Below are positions 1 through 9,840 of a stretch of 64,000 nt of DNA, piece after piece. Position 1 is the first letter of the stretch. Each line of letters opens with the position of its first letter. Source of the DNA: Fasciolopsis buskii (lineage: Eukaryota > Platyhelminthes > Trematoda > Plagiorchiida > Fasciolidae); the NCBI GenBank assembly GCA_008360955.1, contig LUCM01000704.1:79514-143513 (forward strand), written 5' to 3'. The translations under genes were made by a program, and so were the position numbers. The notes beneath the pieces are model-generated. The model was not told the origin of the DNA. It saw only the letters and a program-made list of their open reading frames with translations, and did not search any database.

Positions 1-1219
1 CACCGTGTTTCGCAGGGATGGGAAACCACGATTGATGTCCGCGAATCGATGAATATGCTTGCAAGGTAGCACTCATGTCTTTTAGATACCTTATTTGAAA
101 CGAGCAAGCTCATGCTGGATCAAAAATAAAAGCAAGCTCCGCACTAAGAACATTTAGGAACCGAATAAAATTCCTAATTATGTATTGCACCTGATCGTCA
201 CAAAGTATCACCAATGGTCAGATAATCGGCTTTCGAGTTTTCACCAAATATATTTGTTAAAGTTAAATCTGAAAATTCCTAACCACTAAATTTACCATAT
301 TACTTGCGTGCTCAGGCTAATCATTAATTTCTATCCCCGATAATTGTCAAGGTGACCTTATGTTTATCATTCCAAAGCAAATCTGGTCACTGGTCGCCCA
401 AAGGATTCATGTGGGACAAAGTGAGTGGACAAATATGTAGTGAATAGACAGGCCCAGTTAAGATTGATCGAGCTCCAGGTGTTTCACATTGATTTAGATA
501 CGTGTGGAACTGGGGAAAGAAAAATGTTGGTTTCAGTATGATGAATTTTTCAGCTCAGGGCAGAGCTGCAAGCTACCGGGGCTGTTTCTGGGTTGCCGAT
601 ATGGGAAAGGTTAGTCGAGAGTAAGGTAAGTAAGCGACGGAAGACAAGCAGCAAAGATGTACAGTGCGTGGTGCGTTGTCACCTGGAAAGCTCTCTCTCT
701 AAAAATACCACTGGTGGCATTGTGAAATGACTGGCGTGGTCCACCAACTAAATAAGGTCATTGCGCCTTATCATGTTTCATTGGCTAGACAAGGTTTTCC
801 AGAAGAGGCAATATGAGCTGACCAATCGGCCATCAGTCTGCCTGGAGTGACTGTGAGGCCTTGCATGTAATGTTTGATTCCGAAAAGACTGGATATGCAC
901 CGTGGAATAAATAGTCCAACTCTGGGCCTGGCGATCAGGTAGTACAATAGCCCATAAGGCCCATACATATGAGCATGACTGCTGTTCCACGCTGATTTCC
1001 ATTTTCAGTCACCTTATTCCCTTTCGCATCTTATTTTCACATATTCATCAGAAATTGGAGCAGGACTTACTAGTGCTAGTATCATTGGAAAAAGATCTGC
1101 TCCTTTTCTCCCGCATTCTCCTCCGCCTAGCGTTCAACTCTCACCGAGTGCGCTTCGGCCGGCTAATTCCCTCCTTCTTACTCGATGTCCCTTCAGACTA
1201 AAGACATTCAGTTTCCAAA
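1..1219. other. Sequence with no recognised feature
   Basis: I read both strands and found no protein homology I recognise, no tRNA-like boxes and no tandem repeat. A splice-donor-like GTAAGT occurs near 625 on the plus strand, but no open frame ends there. The recognisable RTE element begins at about 1220, and its 5' untranslated part could extend into this stretch. Confidence 0.5.
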
Positions 1220-3990
1220 CAGTGATGTGCATCGGACAACAGAGATGCCTAGCACTTGTACCCAAGAAAGTGGCATTCGCATGTTCCAGCTCTATCATCA
1301 GACTGATATCTTTATGCATTCCTACAGTGAAGTTTCGTCCGTGCTCTTCTGAAAACTCAGAGACTGTGGATTTTGATTTTGCTGGTTTTGGTGTGGCTCT
1401 CAGTGAGAGTGCTGAGACTACATTGCTTGATTGGATCCCAGTCAGCGGTCGGCTATGCGAAATGTGACAGAAGCAGCTTGCTTGTTGCCTCAACCCGCTG
1501 GCTTACAGACTGCAGCCCAAATGCAATAGAAGACTCTTTTGATAAAACCTGCACGACTTTTGCTCATAGCAGGGGTGGGTAAAATAATGATTTTAGCAGG
1601 AGACTTAAGTGTCAGCCTATGTTAGTTTTCCTCATTTGGTCTCGTTTTCTGTCGTTTAAGAAACGGGTATGGCTGTTGACCGCGTGTTCAGATCATCAAT
1701 TGTTTCTCGCTAGTACTTACTTTAGATTTTCGACAGCCACACCTGGCGTCCATTCTCTTTGAGTCATAGATGAACCCAGGTCGATCGCATAGGAAGTAGC
1801 TACGAAGACGTGAATGTTTTTAAGACTTCCGGTAGCCCTGACGCAAGTTCCTGGACTCTGAATACGCATTAGTCTACACAAAGCTGTGATCTGCATTGAA
1901 AGACATCCAAAAACCTTGAATCAACGTCGGTTAGACTGTGATGATCTCTCTGATCGGGCTCACATATCACTCCATTGAAGCACTCCAGCTGAAAAGCTAA
2001 AGTTGTCCCTAACTAACAACATCACTGTGCACTAGTCGCTTATCAGCTTAGTTAGTTGTGACCCAACCGATGGCTTTGTGATACCCAAAGATTCTGCTGA
2101 ATATCTGCATCATCGTGAAGTACGCCAGTCCATTCCAGCTGGTAGAGAGTACAATGAAACATGGCTCAAGACGGAAGGTAAACTCAAGGCAAGTATTTAC
2201 TGAGATCGCGGGATCTGACGATCTGTACGAGCTGTTCCACTTCATCCGAGCGGCCTGTCGGAAAGCATTGGGTGTGAGAGGAACAATCAGTGCAGCTGAC
2301 GGTTTGCTTATCCATGATCGGCAGCAGTGAATGCTAGGAGGAGCACTTCAGTACGCAGTGGAGCTGGTTTTCTGCGTCGGCCATTCCCTTAATTATCCCG
2401 GCAAACGTCCCGTGGACTTCGTCGCTTGAACCACCTTCCGAAACGAACACTCAGATGGAAATCTTAATATGCAAAATTAGAGGTCTCCGAAAGTAGTTCT
2501 GCCACCTCCATTGAAAGATAAAGAAACGGAGGTAAAAACTCCATATTTTGTTCTTGAAGGTTCGGTGCAGTACGTATGTCCTTTCCTCGTCCGAAGATTC
2601 GACTACTTTTCTCATTTTTAAGAAAGGTTCGAGGCTTTTAATAACCACTGAGTATTAGACCAATTCCGATGGCGGCCGCCATTCTTTGCCGGTTGCACAA
2701 CATGCTCTAAGCGCATATCGGCGAGTAACAGGCTGGGCTTCGCACTGGTAGCCGGTGCATCGATCAAATCTTTACGCAGCGACAGCTTTTAAGGCAAAGT
2801 TTAGCTTTCCGAAAGCCAACGATCGTTGTGATTTTAGACATTTGCGTAATCTTTGAATCTGTTGATGGGTTTGAGCTGGGGGAATTTTCGATGTGGGACG
2901 GAATATCGGAGGATTATGGATCAGTCCTCAAACAGTTGCACAGTCCTACCTCAGGTCTGGTTAGGACACATGTCTAGCTTTCGATACCCTTTATCATAAC
3001 TACTGGAGTGCAACAACGCTTTCTCGTATCCCCATTTCCTCTCACGTTTACCATGAGGTGTTCTACAGAACGTTTCATCTGGTTTTTTAGATGCTGTAGT
3101 TGAACTTCTCCCAGAGAACAGAGTTTTGACTTAAAGTATACCTGTGATACCGGCCTAGTGAGTGATGATGCACAGGCAATCCGCCGAGTGTTAAACCTCT
3201 TAGCGATTGAAGTATCCGGGTGCATTTTGAGCTTTGCACATTATTTAGAATGCAAGATACTTCTTCAAGATTGGCAGGAGCCTAAGCCTGTACTCATCCT
3301 TTGTGATGATCGGTTTGATATAGTCTCTGACTATAAGTGCCTCAACAATCTAATTATAACTGGTATGGGTGTCGTGAAGATCACATCAAGAGTTGTAAAA
3401 TTCAAAGCAGCTTTTACGAACCTGAGATAATTATGGCTCCGCTAAGACAACCTGATTTCCTTCAAGGGAAGGGTGTACAATGCCACAATTCGCAGTGTTC
3501 TGCTCTATGGTTTTCGAGACCCGCGATATCCACGTTTTGGATGCCCAGCGACTTTCCGATGTCTCCGAAGCATTCTTCGTGTTTGGTGAGAACATTGGGT
3601 GAGAAATATCGAGGTGCGTTGCCGTGTGGTGGGTGATGGTCGTCCACTGACTGAGATAATCTCACCACGTCACCTTCGGTGGCCTGGACACGTGTTGCGT
3701 ATGCCTGTCCGTCATCTATCTTTTTGTTTTCGTTCAGTACATGTTGGTCTAAGCTGGAGGAAACAACGCTGTGATCAGACTATGAATTAGCGTTAGGGTA
3801 TGTATAGTTTAGTTTCGGCTTCGGCCTCCGTTGGTGCTTCCCGCCTTGGTGGTTGGGGTCCAAGAGGTGTATACTGTTGCTGGTTGGAAATGCCAGGAGA
3901 CGTGGTTCAGAACCGAAGTCAGTGGAACGAATGCTATATGGATTTCCGTAAAGCTCCTGCCCCGTAAAGAACGCTGAAAACAGAACAAAC
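1220..3990 (+). mobile_element. RTE-type non-LTR retrotransposon, near full length, decayed (copy 1)
   Basis: This is a decayed LINE of the RTE type that once encoded an endonuclease followed by a reverse transcriptase. Frameshifts and stops break the frame, but the landmarks occur in the right order. The endonuclease part shows GVALSESAETTLLDWIPVS and RLCEM near 1387-1467, and an eroded WTQVDHI-like end near 1766-1790. A linker resembling the piece between endonuclease and RT lies at 2140-2330. The RT core shows QAGLRTGSRCIDQIFTQRQ from 2729, then a PTIVV..LD...FESVD block near 2810-2865. The post-YADD segment (SDDAQAIRRVLNLLAIEVS, then LLQDWQEP) lies at 3160-3280. The C-terminal part has an RSVLLYG-like block near 3495, LTEIISPRHLRWPGHVLRM near 3648-3700, and WGPRG and QWN blocks up to about 3940. 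It cannot encode an active protein. Family assignment is from recalled fluke LINE proteins. The ends are approximate. Confidence 0.85.
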
Positions 3991-5699
3991 ATCTCAAAAT
4001 TTATACGGCATAAATGCAAAAACTAAGCTCGTTGTCTTAGCACTTATTATTTTTTCACATTGAATTCATATTCTATATGGTTGCCTTTACATACTGTTGC
4101 ATTGACATCATGCTTGTTTTTAAACTGGTGCAAAATATTTCCATATATAAGTTGTGAGAAACAGACCGATGACCGGCTGTGTGGTGTTCCCATTTGTATA
4201 TGGTTTGCGCTTATCGGGGTTTACTAAAATGCTATTGAGATCTCTGTCTGATGGAAAAGCAATAAGGACTATTGGCATTTGTGTAATCAGTTCGACCGTA
4301 AACAACCGAAAGTCATCCGACTGATTTTGCGTTTAGTCAGCGGGTGGTTTCTCTATAATTTGGGCGAAGTTTTTGTATTTGTGTATTCGCCTCAAAACGA
4401 TCACGTGTTGCCAGTGCTCATCCACTAGTTAGATAGAGGGCACACGATGGTCCTGGAACAAGTTGTGTTCTCAGGCTTCTTTATTGATGAGTTGGTGGCA
4501 AAAATTTGGGTGAGAATTGGTCTTAGTTTCTTTTGTCTTTGTGTTCGTAATAATAATGGCAGGTTAAATATTTGGTTCTTTTATGAGAGTAGACGGTTCG
4601 CTATCGCCAGGCTAACCACCACGCCTGATTTGCTTAAGCCTTCTTTGGTTTACCACTTTAACTCAGCGGCCCATGGGTACTGGTTTTTTTTGTTCACATA
4701 GATTATGACACTGTACCACCACGCCAGCTCTCGTTCTCACGCTCACCGCGCGCACTGGCACTCTTCAGGTCCTCATCACGCTTAGTGCAGTTGGTGGGTT
4801 GCAATGCAATATTTTCCCATCTCTCGGATACTACTCACGATCAAGTTTTCATATTGTACTTTTCATTCTGCTTTTGTTCCCAAGCGGATGTCCGTGTTTT
4901 TCCCCATCCGTCATTTGTCTCTTGCTAAGCATCAAATCTTGACTTTCTCAACCGTGACTTTTGGAATCACATGGTTAGAACTCTAATGTTCTTTCTTCAG
5001 TCACTAATTTCATGTGTTTTATCGCAAATGGTCGAGCCCGGGAAATCTGGTTTTTGCAGGGCCTAAAACCCCACTTGTTATCTTGGCAAATTTAATTGTT
5101 TACAATCAAGAGTGTTTAGTATATCCTTCTGACAACTTGGTCATGGAGTGAGAAGCCGAAAGATACCCTGTGATCCTCGCACGTATAAGCTACCGTGCTG
5201 AGGACGGGACTCGTGCTTTTGTTCTTGTTCTCGCTTCCATCTCTTCATCCTGTTCAAATAATTCCGTTATTTCTTCTCTTGGCTTATCGAACCATTCCGT
5301 TATTACATCCTTCCTCAACTTCACTCGCTACAATCTTCTACTTACATTTAGGCACATTTTATCGCTGCACTTCAGCGAAATACGGCAAATTTTGAGTCTT
5401 CCCAGCATCTTATCCATAGAGTGCTTTTCTTTCCGCTACTGCTGTTTCCTCATCTGACTCTAATTTCACTTACATTGTTTTCCAAAAGATGTCTTTTTAT
5501 TCTACACTTTTATAGATCATGCAAACCAGAATCCTCGAGTTCTAGAACCACGGATGTAATCGAGCTATTCATTTGAAGTGATCAGCAATTCTCCACTGGC
5601 ACTGCCCACCCAATCCCTCTTAGCGCCAGTGCTTTTTGCATATCAGAAGCAGATACTTATTTGCCATAAGAACAGCTAAATAAAACATGTTCCCCCTAG
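3991..5699. other. Gap with no recognised gene
   Basis: No homology recognised. The plus strand is pyrimidine-rich from about 5200 to 5460, which produces long open frames of Ser, Leu and Phe codons that look like composition effects. ORFs at 4447-4701 and 5170-5457 are within the length expected by chance. Confidence 0.5.
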
Positions 5700-6420
5700 A
5701 AGTCGAACACTTGTTCTCGTCTGTTGCTGATATCGGAACATTTTTCCTCTCTTTCCAAAGTCGTCTATCGAAATTACCACTCTTCCAATTGTCCCCAACT
5801 TTATTATCTCTGGGACTCTTGGTTGCGAATCACACGAGAAAGCCAAATTTCTTGCTTTTCTCTTTGCTGCAGATTACGCTTCACTCAGTTATTTCTCTCT
5901 ACCATCTACCTATATCTTCACTTAACACCCTTTACACCTATTGGCAACACCATGAAGATGCTTCAAGAACTACGATGCCAAGGCCTGAGTAAACCACCCG
6001 ATCCGGACTATATTCAGTCTATTGTCTTCAAAATCTAGGCCTACCAGTTGGCTTTCTTTTTACGCTTTCTTTGCTGTCTTTCACTCAATTTTTCTGTCTC
6101 ATGACAACAGGCTGAAGATCCCCCTATTCTCAATAGCGGCGATTTCACGGACCCGAAAAATTACTGTCAAATTTCCTTAATGTCTATTATTTCCAAAGGG
6201 TTCAAAACCGTTGTCTTCAACCAACTGCAATTGTTTCTCGAACACGAAAGATTACTGCAAGACCAAAAATATGAATTCCACCAGCATCTTTTCGTTGGTA
6301 TTACGCTGGCTGTCGTCCCACTCAACAACCACTGAGAAACATTTGATCTCGCTCGATTTATCTAAGACCTTTGAACGAGCTCGGTGAAACTATCGTTGTT
6401 TAACCTTCAAAATATCAGCT
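5700..6420 (+). mobile_element. CR1/Jockey-like LINE, reverse transcriptase fragment
   Basis: A broken reverse transcriptase region is readable on the plus strand. At about 5985-6035 there is a PDPDYIQSIVFKI block, resembling the GPD.IP..VLK motif of this clade. From 6141 the frame reads DFTDPKNYCQISLMSIISK, followed by GFKTVVFNQLQLFLEHERLL and QDQKYEF to 6284. This matches the NYRPISLLSVISKVFE..V..QL..FLE...LL...QYGF region of CR1/Jockey RTs. After a frameshift, SLDLSKTFERA at about 6350-6382 matches the (A/S)LDLSKAFD motif that carries the first catalytic Asp. Domains downstream of this are missing, and SINE family A starts about 60 bases further on. The N-terminal limit is uncertain; the stretch 5700-5950 is only loosely similar. 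The element is dead. Confidence 0.75.
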
Positions 6421-6483
6421 AGCGTCTCGTTTTGTGCGCGTAGATGATTTTTTATTTTGTGCTAGAAATTTCTCTGCTTCATC

Positions 6484-6652
6484 CCGGAGGCGGCCAAGTG
6501 GACAGGGTCGTGACGTTTGGACGTGAAGGTCGCGGGTCTGAATCCTCCCACCACCGGTCAACTTCCCCACTTGACAGCCCTCTGCTGGCCACGGCCCCCT
6601 TACTGAAAAACGATGCACACTTTGTTTCATTAATAAATGAAATAAAAAATAA
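6484..6652 (+). mobile_element. tRNA-derived SINE, family A, copy 1
   Basis: The 5' part resembles a tRNA: an A-box-like GGCGGCCAAGTGGAC at 6490-6504 and a B-box-like GGTCTGAATCC at 6535-6545, consistent with an internal RNA polymerase III promoter. The body that follows (CAACTTCCCCAC, then TGGCCACGG) and the tail rich in A and T (TAATAAATGAAATAAA) recur in three other places in this window: near 7.7 kb, 31.9 kb and 38.3 kb. It sits just downstream of the CR1-like fragment. SINEs encode no protein and depend on a LINE for movement; which LINE partner applies here is not shown by the sequence. Confidence 0.75.
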
Positions 6653-7099
6653 CAGATCTACTGTCAAACTAAGCCCAAATCTGCCTCGAAATTTAATGCC
6701 CATTCACATATGGTACGTAGCTTCATTTATCTCTCTATCTTTACTTGATCGGGTTCAAAGTAAGGCCACTTGGATGATCAGTGATTCTTCCTCTATATCC
6801 AGTCGGCAAACAGTAGCCCATCATTAGGCGGTTATATTGGTGTCTCTTTTCTGTTGGCAGTGCTCTGATTTTTACTATTCGAAGTTTGGTTCGTCAATTC
6901 CAATGACGTTGACCTTTGTTCCATCCCGTTCTTGGAATCAAGTTTCTGTCGCAAACTCGGACCTTTCTCTTGCAGTCTCGTTTTCCTCTATAAATTATTA
7001 AGATGCGAAACACCACCTATGTTTTCCATTCAATTAAAATCTGTATTTTTAAAAGCATAACCAACTAAATGATTTTTCATGAAATAATTCACCATGTGA
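6653..7099. other. Spacer with no recognised feature
   Basis: Lies between two SINEs. The first 150 bases hold an open frame continuing from the SINE, but it matches nothing I know. No tandem repeat or RNA motif seen. Confidence 0.4.
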
Positions 7100-7276
7100 T
7101 ATCATCGCTCAGCTCACCATAAAGAAATCATGGAAGCACTGTACAGCTGTTTCATCCTTGTTAGGAATCATCAGCAGTGCATATGGACCGCGCCCGAACT
7201 GGGACGCGAACCCGAACAAGGACGAACGATTCTGAGTCGAACGCCTTAGCCATTACGCTACCAGGCAGGCTCTGAA
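7100..7276 (-). mobile_element. tRNA-headed SINE with hammerhead ribozyme, family B, copy 1
   Basis: Read on the minus strand, a tRNA-like head comes first. The A-box-like TGGTAGCGTAATGG is at 7263-7250 and the B-box-like GGTTCGCGTCC at 7212-7202, about 40 bases apart, as expected for a polymerase III internal promoter. The head ends in TTCGGGCGCGG and is followed directly by a complete 45-nt hammerhead motif (separate entry, 7136-7180). The part after the hammerhead, to about 7100, is probably the 3' body, but its end is unclear. A second copy at 41.5-41.66 kb shares the sequence around the B box, the TCGGGCGCGG block and the hammerhead order. This architecture is like the schistosome SM-alpha repeats, which carry a polymerase III promoter and a hammerhead. 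I infer a related short retroelement. No protein is encoded. Confidence 0.8.
7136..7180 (-). ncRNA. Hammerhead ribozyme (type I-like layout, loopless stem III)
   Basis: On the minus strand the order is: GCACTG (stem I, first strand), CTGATGA (conserved core), a 14-nt stem II region TTCCTAACAAGGAT, GAAA, then ACAGCTGT and A, and finally CAGTGC (stem I, second strand). The two stem I strands are perfectly complementary over six pairs. Stem II pairs UCCU with AGGA around an AACA loop. ACAGCUGU is its own reverse complement, so stem III would be ACAG/CUGU with no loop, a layout that is more stable in a dimer. The predicted cleavage triplet is GUA, with the cut after A at 7142. One defect is visible: the usual G10.1-C11.1 pair at the base of stem II is U-U here, which should weaken activity. 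No search was run; the assignment rests on the complete secondary structure plus the intact core. Confidence 0.8.
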
Positions 7277-7654
7277 CGATTTGTTGAACTTCACAGAAAT
7301 ATCGTCCTCACTCCTCTTTACGTTAAGCCATTTAACTATGGGGTTGCCTGTTTTACTATACATCACTTAATATGTACTAAAAAGCATGCATTCGTTAAAG
7401 ACTGCTTAGTTTTTGACAGAATACACCTGGAGCTGTGAGCCGTATCGATTTTAGCGTCAAAATATTAACGAAGCTGAAGGCCACAGAACATGCACCGTAG
7501 TCAGGCAGAAATATGCCGAAAAATCCCACGTTTCACTGTATTAAACCCACAGCTTCTATCAGATTTTGTTCACCAAAACATTTGTGGTGTAAAGGTTATT
7601 GGATGCTGTCTCAGAACCGCCTAATGCTTTACCGATGTCTTAGTTCAGTTTTCA
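7277..7654. other. Spacer with no recognised feature
   Basis: Nothing found on either strand beyond short chance open frames. Confidence 0.4.
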
Positions 7655-7860
7655 AATTAAAGTTCCTTCTTTCTATTTTTTTATTTTTTCTCGCCTTACT
7701 TTCCTTATTACTGAAACGAAAATCTGCATCACTTTCACGAAACGGGTCCCGGCCACCAGAGAGCTGCCGTTTGGACAAGTTGACTGGTAGTAGGATGGTT
7801 TAACCCCGCGGCTGTCACGTCGAGGCACCGCTAGTCTGACCACATGAAAACCGCCGGTCG
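7655..7860 (-). mobile_element. tRNA-derived SINE, family A, copy 2
   Basis: On the minus strand the copy starts near 7860 and shows a degraded B box, GGGTTAAACCAT, at about 7805-7794. It then has CAGTCAACTTGTCC, a CTGGTGGCCGGGAC block and a tail with TTTCAGTAATAAGG, ending in an A-rich run near 7670. These blocks line up in the same order with the copy at 6484-6652 (CAACTTCCCCAC, CTGGCCACGG, CATTAATAAATG). The A box is poorly preserved. Confidence 0.65.
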
Positions 7861-8815
7861 ATAGTAATCTGCCAGCTGTTTTTTATTTTATAGCTTTAGA
7901 ATTTGCTTCTCCGTGACCCATTGGGTGCGTCTCAAGCCTGAGAAGTGTTCACCGTAGCCTGTCGGGTCGATTTTATTCCCGGGTACCCCGCACCGATCGG
8001 TACACATTTGCTATATATCATGCCATTAAAGATTTGCATTATATGTAAATATATATACACATGTTCGGCCTTGACTGTTAAGCCTCTGCCATATGGAAAA
8101 AAAAGCAGAGAAAAATACTGGTACGAAATTAAAAGGCAAGAACCATTGACAAGAGGATCACCCGTAAAAGAAAAAATACATCAACGATAATTGAATGAAT
8201 GCCCACACACACATACACACGCATACACGCGCTCCTAATTCCCAACTTTTCCCATACGGAAGAAGAAAAAAATGTGGAAATATTACCAGAAATAGACCGC
8301 AAGAAACTAATCAAAGTTGTAGTCGTGAGAAACTGAGATTGATCCCCATGATCCTCACTTTGTGCACCTTTTCGGCTGCATCTTTGAGGGCATCTTGTGG
8401 CCGTGTTTTCGTCTTTTGTTTTCTTGTACGTGGGCCTGTGTGTTTGTTTGAGATATTTTACCGTCCTTGTAATAATTAAAGGCACCAAAGGGTCCGGCTG
8501 ATCGATTGACATGGCGATTTGCACAGAGACACGTAGAAATTAAAACAAACGAACAAAAGATGGAGAGTATAAGTTAGTTGTTTGTGAAGAGGTTGTGGAA
8601 TTAGGAAGAACTGGTTAAATCAAGCGTACAACAAGCACACAGAAATTACAGTTTGTCGGCTTTGCGTGTGTGAGTTGGTTAGCGTGTATAATCTGGCAGA
8701 GTGAAGACACATGCTTATTTGGATTGATCATACAGGTCACCTTTAATTTTCTGCCTTTTAATTTGTGAAATATCCGAAAAGCAATATGTCAGGATCCATG
8801 ATAAGTTAGGACAAG
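7861..8815. other. Downstream flank of the minus-strand gene, with a short CA-rich tract
   Basis: Contains an imperfect CA/TACA microsatellite at about 8203-8232. Long open frames around it on both strands (for example 8129-8524, -) are explained by chance and by the repeat. No gene recognised. The minus-strand gene should end inside this block shortly after its AATAAA signal at 8816-8821. Confidence 0.45.
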
Positions 8816-8821
8816 TTTATT
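8816..8821 (-). terminator. Polyadenylation signal AATAAA
   Basis: The canonical hexamer AATAAA is on the minus strand, 24 bases beyond the TAA stop codon (8846-8848) of the last exon. Its position supports the reading of 8846-9840 as a terminal exon and implies a very short 3' untranslated region. A more distal signal cannot be excluded. Confidence 0.6.
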
Positions 8822-8845
8822 CGGGGTTTGGTTGCATGCATCTTG

Positions 8846-9840
8846 TTAAACACAAGAGTTCAACATTTCTTGCATGGAAATGTAGGCAGTGGGACATTGA
8901 AGACTAGCGGGGCTGCCTGTTTCACGGGACCCCATTGGACTTGTTGGGTTCGTGGGGGAACTGTTCGGGTGCTCAGTACTGGCTCCCAGTCTTCTGGTAG
9001 ATCCATGAAGTAAACTGCAGTTTTCCGGACAACAAGGAGATGATAAAATATTGACGTTCATCATTTGACACTGTGGGCAGTTTTGCATTGAATCTGTCTG
9101 ATGATCACTAGTGTCTATCAGGCCATAACTCTCTAAAAATGCACCGGTTTGAACAGCCAGAAGCGGATCGCAAGCACTGCAACATGGATAGGAGGTGGGT
9201 GTTTGACATAGCATTTGAGTTGTTGGAGTGCTTGCCTGTCTTCGACCCGTTACACTAGTGGTTGTTGTTAGCCCCTGTACACTTGTACCTCCCGGGCTGG
9301 AAGATTCCGATCGCGGCGGTCCAGTGAAACTGAGCATCGGGATAGAGGACGATGGTCTGGAATGACACTCGACGGTTTCGCATCCTTGTGCGGATGGCCT
9401 GAGAAGACTGGTATATTCGTCCTTGCTCAGACAGATTACAGTTTTGGGCGAACCTGTCGTTTTATTCGCATCCCATATAGCTGCCAGTTCTCGTCGACTA
9501 GCAGGCGGGGTCAGAAACGGATAACTAGCGCGAGGAGCGTTTCTTATACTAGTCTGGTTGTTCATTACACGATCAGACTGCCTTTTCATGGTATTTCTAC
9601 GTAGACTCGTGTAGCCCAACGTGGGTGCATTCGGACAGTTGTCTCTCTGACCTGGCGAAGAGCATGACGCTTTGGGCTTCTCTAGGTTACGGGCCGACCG
9701 AGCATGATTTATACCAGCTGGTATCTCATTTTGGATATGGGCAGTTCGGTATCCCAGTGTGGCTGAGTTATTGATATTCGATGAATTTTTCTGAGCTCTT
9801 TTCTCGCGATATAAGCACGCATCTTTCTCCAACAGAAAGC
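8846..9840 (-). CDS. Terminal coding exon of an unidentified Ser/Thr/Pro/Asn-rich protein
   Basis: This is the longest open frame in the window: 331 codons plus two leading bases, ending in TAA at 8848-8846. It is far longer than chance predicts. Immediately upstream on the minus strand is a good acceptor: a pyrimidine-rich run from about 9878 to 9846 ending in TTTAG, so the exon starts with GC at 9840-9839. The upstream exon at 22494-22608 ends with a single G, giving a Gly codon across the junction. The predicted protein part starts FLLEKDACLYREKRAQ and ends EMLNSCV. It is rich in Ser, Thr, Pro, Asn and Cys and has no transmembrane segment or domain I recognise. Cys-rich patches (PCCSACDPL, NCPQCQMMN, SSPCCPENCSL) occur at roughly residues 215-270 but match no zinc-finger spacing I know. 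It could be a disordered cytoplasmic tail or a scaffold region. No homologue is named because I do not recognise one. Confidence 0.8.

Noticed and set aside
1134..1493. Minus-strand ORF with acceptor-like TAG at 1455-1453 and GTAAGA donor at 1181, apparently a good internal exon
   Set aside because: It is the antisense of the RTE endonuclease read on the plus strand (GVALSESAETTLLDWIPVS), so the open frame is a shadow.
8129..8524. 131-codon minus-strand ORF
   Set aside because: Starts and runs across a CA-rich tract, no splice or start context, no homology; length is within chance expectation.
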